From: QNYQ01 sp964542985 | GTDB taxonomy: Archaea > Thermoproteota > Thermoprotei_A > Sulfolobales > Pyrodictiaceae | Assembly: GCA_964542985.1 (NCBI GenBank) | Contig: CAZIWH010000040.1 | Coordinates: 1-16,533 of the forward strand | DNA: 16,533 nt | Direction of reading: 5' to 3' | Program-made: the position numbers and the translations under genes | Part shown: piece after piece, positions 13,680 through 16,533 of the stretch | Position numbering within the stretch: position 1 is the stretch's first letter | Layout of the letters: each line of letters starts with the position of its first letter | Notes under the pieces: generated by a model | What the model was told of the DNA's origin: nothing | Databases searched by the model: none | What the model saw: only the letters and a program-made list of their open reading frames with translations

Positions 13680-14192
13680 TCACCAGGGGAGCCTCCCAGT
13701 CCTCTTGATGTACTCGACTATGCCGCCGGCGCGGAGTATCTCCAGCAGCCTTGGGGGCGGCGGGGTGAAGTGCTCCTCGAAGCCCCTTGTGAGGTTCCGG
13801 GCTATGCCGTTCTCGAGGTCTACCTCTATCTCGTCGCCCTGCCTTGTCACGTCGGGCAACTTCTCGACTATCACTACTGGGAGGCCTATGTTTATTGCGT
13901 TCCTGTAGAATATCCTGTGGAAGCTCTTAGCCAGCACCGCCCCGATGCCTGCAAGCTTGAGCAGCCTGGGGGCGTGCTCCCTGCTGCTGCCGTAGCCGAA
14001 GCCCCGGCCCGCAACTATAACGTCGCCGGGCCTCACCTTCTCGTGGAACCCTGGTATGACCTCCTCGAAGACGTAGGGCAGCATGTCCTCCAGCCTGTTT
14101 ATCTTAGCGAACTTGTACTTCCCGCTGATAATGTGGTCGGTGCTTATGTTGTCCCCGAGCACCCACGCTCTGCCATGCACAATCCATGTCAC
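13680..14192 (-). CDS. Aconitase-superfamily small (swivel) subunit, LeuD-like
   Basis: 170 residues, the size of LeuD-type small subunits. Residues 12-22 (LGDNISTDHII) are the NxxTD motif and GYGSSREHAP (66-75) is the substrate-contacting serine/arginine loop. The specificity loop after TDHII reads SGKYKFAK, unlike the YLRT-type motif of isopropylmalate isomerases, which argues against 3-isopropylmalate as substrate. It pairs with the large subunit encoded just upstream to form the dehydratase. Here the likely reaction is citrate to isocitrate, inferred from the neighbouring synthase and dehydrogenase; homocitrate is the alternative. GTG 14192 begins six bases past the large-subunit stop, with GGTGTGA overlapping that stop as the ribosome site. 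Confidence 0.85.
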   Translation of the reverse strand: MTWIVHGRAWVLGDNISTDHIISGKYKFAKINRLEDMLPYVFEEVIPGFHEKVRPGDVIVAGRGFGYGSSREHAPRLLKLAGIGAVLAKSFHRIFYRNAINIGLPVVIVEKLPDVTRQGDEIEVDLENGIARNLTRGFEEHFTPPPPRLLEILRAGGIVEYIKRTGRLPW

Positions 14193-14198
14193 GGCCCA

Positions 14199-15521
14199 TC
14201 ACACCCCGTAGCTGTAGGATGGGTCCACGACCATGAGCCTCGCGTCGGGAGGGAGTAACTCTCTGGGATCAGTCAGCCTCCCCTTGACCGCTGAGGCGGC
14301 GGCGGTGGCGGGGCTGGCGAGGTAAACCTTGGAAGCCTTGTGGCCCATTCTCCCGGTGAAGTTCCTGTTGCTTGTCGAGACGGCTACCTCGCCCTCGCCT
14401 AGGAGGCCCAGGTGGGCGCCTATGCAGGGCCCGCAGGTCCCGTAGGCTATGAAGCAGCCCGCCTCCGCCAGGACCTGGAGCACGCCGCTGCGGAGGAGGC
14501 GGAGGTAGACCCTCCGGGAAGCGGGGATGGCGATGCACCTTACTCCGGGGGCGACGTGACGCCCTTTCAGTATCCTTGCAGCAGCGACGAAGTCCTCGTA
14601 GCGGCCGTTGGTACAGCTCCCTATGAACACCTGGTCAACCTCGACCCCCTCATGCTCCGTTACCGGTGCAACGTTGTCCACGTTGGGCGGCGCGGCCACC
14701 ATGGGCTCGAGGCGGCTCAGCTCATAGACCCTCTCGTCACTATAGTTGGCGCCGGGGTCGGGTTCCAGCCGGGGCACCTCGAGGCCGTGCTGCACGCGGA
14801 ACCACTCCACCGTGACGCTGTCGCTTGGGAATAGCCCCACCTTGGCCCCCATCTCTACGCTCATGTTGCTTATAGTCATCCTGGAGTCCATGCTTATCCA
14901 GCGGAGCCCCGAGCCCTGGAACTCGGCGGCCATGTATATCATCCCGTCAGAGCCAACGTCCCCTATGATGCTCAGCACTATGTCCTTGCCCATGACGCTG
15001 GACGGGGGCTCGCCGTCGAGGACCACCTTGACCTGCTCCGGGACGCGGAACCATAGCTTACCCGTAGCCATCGCGACGGCGGCGTCAGTGCTCCCTACTC
15101 CGGTGGCGAACGCGGCGAACGCGCCGCCTGTCACCGTGTGGCTGTCAGCGCCGACGACGAAGTAGCCTGGCCTCGCCAGGGCCTCGTCGGCTACAACCTG
15201 GTGGCTTATCCCCGTGCCGACGTCGTAGAGGCGGATCCCCTTCTCACGTGCAAACCTCCTCATAGCCTGGTGGACGAGCGCAGCAGCAACGCTGGGCGGA
15301 GGCGCGGCGTGGTCTATGAAGAGCGCCACCTGCTCCGGGTCGAACACCTTGTCCAGCAGCGGTGTCTGCCTCATAACCTCCACGGCGAGCCCGAAGGTGC
15401 CGTCGTGCGCGTAGACGAGGTCGAGGGGCACCACCACTATCTCGCCGGGCGCCGGAGCCCTGCCCAGCTTCCCGGCGAACAGCTTCTCTGTGAGCGTCCG
15501 GGCCAAGACACTGCACCCCAT
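14199..15521 (-). CDS. Aconitase-superfamily large subunit, LeuC-like
   Basis: 440 residues from ATG 15521 (an in-frame GTG at 15530 would add three). It carries the 4Fe-4S cluster: Cys303 in IGSCTNGRYED and Cys363 and Cys366 in YGTCGPCIG. Other hallmarks are GADSHTVTGGAFAAFATGVG, STDAAVAMATGKLWFRVPE and STSNRNFTGRMG. It forms the dehydratase/hydratase with the small subunit six bases downstream. The LeuC class includes isopropylmalate isomerase, homoaconitase and broader aconitase-like enzymes that sequence alone separates poorly. The gene context (Re-citrate-synthase-like upstream, isocitrate-dehydrogenase-like downstream) favours aconitase activity. A strong TATA-like box lies about 65 bases upstream, so the three downstream genes can be transcribed apart from the synthase. 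Confidence 0.87.
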   Translation of the reverse strand: MGCSVLARTLTEKLFAGKLGRAPAPGEIVVVPLDLVYAHDGTFGLAVEVMRQTPLLDKVFDPEQVALFIDHAAPPPSVAAALVHQAMRRFAREKGIRLYDVGTGISHQVVADEALARPGYFVVGADSHTVTGGAFAAFATGVGSTDAAVAMATGKLWFRVPEQVKVVLDGEPPSSVMGKDIVLSIIGDVGSDGMIYMAAEFQGSGLRWISMDSRMTISNMSVEMGAKVGLFPSDSVTVEWFRVQHGLEVPRLEPDPGANYSDERVYELSRLEPMVAAPPNVDNVAPVTEHEGVEVDQVFIGSCTNGRYEDFVAAARILKGRHVAPGVRCIAIPASRRVYLRLLRSGVLQVLAEAGCFIAYGTCGPCIGAHLGLLGEGEVAVSTSNRNFTGRMGHKASKVYLASPATAAASAVKGRLTDPRELLPPDARLMVVDPSYSYGV

Positions 15522-15582
15522 GGTGCGCACGGCGTTACAGCCTGGTGCTATTTCCCTTCAGCGGGGTTCCCATATCCAGCTA

Positions 15583-15594
15583 GGTTATTTAAAC
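15583..15594 (-). promoter_or_regulatory. TATA box for the aconitase/dehydrogenase genes, embedded in the synthase stop
   Basis: On the minus strand GTTTAAATAACC is one of the best TATA-like sequences in the window. Its TAA is the stop codon of the upstream synthase gene. Initiation about 25 bases on gives a leader of roughly 35-45 bases before the large-subunit gene. The start itself has no clear SD. Confidence 0.5.
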
Positions 15595-16533
15595 ATGGCC
15601 CGGCTCCTCGCCCGCCTCAGGGGCGCTGCCGAGCAGCCCCGGGAAGTATTTGGCTGCAAGTTCCTCCATCTCCTCGTCGCTCAGCGGTGTATGCCTTCCA
15701 GCCTCCTCGAACAGTCTGACAACGTCGCGGTACAGCGCCTCAACCCTCGGGTCATTCTTGTCGAGTCCCGTAGCCGCTCCGGGCGGGAGGCGACGCCGCA
15801 GCCATAGGAGCACAGCAGCCCTGCCGCCATAAGCGGTCACGGCTACGTCGTAGTCCCTGCCCACTATCCCCGGGTCGAAGGGAAGGTAGACCTCGGGGTT
15901 CTTCAGCAGCCCATCTATATGCACCCCGGCCTTGGTGCGGAACGCGTTCCCGCCGACAAGCGGCTGCCATTCCGGCACACGGAGCCCCATGGACTCGAGC
16001 ATCTCCACTATGCGGGGTAGCGCCTCCAGCTTGGGCCTCCTCCCCGTGAGCCCGGCGTAGTGGAGGAGCATCACCTCCAGCGGGCAGTTCCCAGCCCTCT
16101 CGCCTATACCGAGGAGCGTGCAGTTGCTCATCCCCGCGCCGCTGAGCCACGCGGCGAGATGGTTCGCCACCACAAGGCCGAGGTCGTTGTGGCCATGGAA
16201 TTCTATCTGTTCTGCCCGGAGCCCCGCCTCCCGGAGAGCCTCCACGAGCCTCGGCACCCCGCGGGGTGGAGGCACCTCGCGGAACGGGAGCCCCAGGCCA
16301 AGCGTGTCAGCGACCTTCACCCTGAACTCCACGCCATAGCGCTCGCTCAGCCTCGCCACCCTCTCGACGAACGGCAGTATGTTCTTCTCAAGGCTGGCCC
16401 TCGTAGCGTCCTCCAACGTACAGCGCACCACGATGCCCCGCTTCATAGCCTCCTCTATGGCTTCGAGGTACTTCTCGAAAGCCCTGTCCCTCGTGACGCC
16501 GAACTTGTAGTAGATGTGGTAGTCGCTGATACT
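15589..16533 (-). CDS. Re-citrate-synthase-like acyl-CoA carboxyltransferase (partial, 5' end outside window)
   Basis: The visible 314 residues belong to the HMGL/DRE-TIM family (isopropylmalate, homocitrate, citramalate and Re-citrate synthases). The frame is open to the window edge, so the N terminus with the DRE motif is missing. The visible start SISDYHIYYKFGVTR, then RCTLEDATRA, VADTLGLGLP, an inserted PPPRGVPRLVEAL, EQIEFHGHNDLG, NCTLLGIGERAGNCPLE and KAGVHIDGLLKNPEVY, follow the order of Re-citrate synthases (SDYHI, CHLEDITRAD, PRSVPKL, EWHGHND, TLLGFGERTGN) more closely than homocitrate or isopropylmalate synthases. It would make citrate from oxaloacetate and acetyl-CoA. There is no C-terminal leucine-type regulatory domain. 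Metal ligands include the HGHND histidines. Subfamily call is from memory of motifs. Confidence 0.8.
   Translation of the reverse strand, partial: SISDYHIYYKFGVTRDRAFEKYLEAIEEAMKRGIVVRCTLEDATRASLEKNILPFVERVARLSERYGVEFRVKVADTLGLGLPFREVPPPRGVPRLVEALREAGLRAEQIEFHGHNDLGLVVANHLAAWLSGAGMSNCTLLGIGERAGNCPLEVMLLHYAGLTGRRPKLEALPRIVEMLESMGLRVPEWQPLVGGNAFRTKAGVHIDGLLKNPEVYLPFDPGIVGRDYDVAVTAYGGRAAVLLWLRRRLPPGAATGLDKNDPRVEALYRDVVRLFEEAGRHTPLSDEEMEELAAKYFPGLLGSAPEAGEEPGHV

Noticed and set aside
12636..16533. Straight leucine biosynthesis operon (leuA-leuC-leuD-leuB)
   Set aside because: The dehydrogenase has the isocitrate/homoisocitrate substrate loop, the small subunit lacks the isopropylmalate motif, and the synthase has Re-citrate-synthase-like inserts and no leucine regulatory domain. 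Lysine (homocitrate) remains possible.

Overview
The window looks like chromosomal DNA of a hyperthermophilic crenarchaeon, most likely of the Desulfurococcales (Pyrodictiaceae-like); this is inference. The signs are high GC, heavy use of AGG/AGA for arginine and ATA for isoleucine, many GTG and TTG starts preceded by GGTGA- or GGAG-type Shine-Dalgarno (SD) sequences, short AT-rich TATA-like boxes in otherwise GC-rich gaps, and archaeal families such as DUF2250. Gene packing is very tight, with four tail-to-tail (convergent) overlaps. I saw no tRNA, rRNA, CRISPR array or insertion sequence, and no stretch over 300 bases without a gene.

Left part (1-3.7 kb): a crcB fluoride channel gene with a DUF190 gene downstream (minus strand); a tiny single-span membrane protein; a DUF5591/archaeosine-synthase-like protein divergent from a DJ-1/PfpI protein; and serA (3-phosphoglycerate dehydrogenase) behind an unusually structured leader. 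Middle part (3.7-10.5 kb): a class V aminotransferase that probably works with serA in serine/glycine metabolism; a secreted cysteine-containing protein of unknown function; a radical SAM + helix-hairpin-helix protein of the COG4277/TIGR03916 type; a DUF2250 winged-helix regulator; a PAP2-type membrane phosphatase/phosphotransferase; a membrane-anchored exported protein; and an ABC ATPase with no permease in view.

Right part (10.5-16.5 kb) is the most interesting. A 631-residue radical SAM protein of the lysine 2,3-aminomutase (KamA) family has Lys and Asn where lysine 2,3-aminomutase has its two substrate-binding Asp residues. That is the signature described for glutamate 2,3-aminomutase, so beta-glutamate formation is a reasonable hypothesis. 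Facing it tail to tail is a minus-strand cluster: a Re-citrate-synthase-like carboxyltransferase (cut by the window end), LeuC-like and LeuD-like aconitase-superfamily subunits, and an NAD-type isocitrate-dehydrogenase-like enzyme. These four resemble a leucine or lysine operon but read better as a complete oxaloacetate + acetyl-CoA -> citrate -> isocitrate -> 2-oxoglutarate module. Together the two units could supply glutamate and convert part of it to beta-glutamate, a known compatible solute. This coupling is inference.
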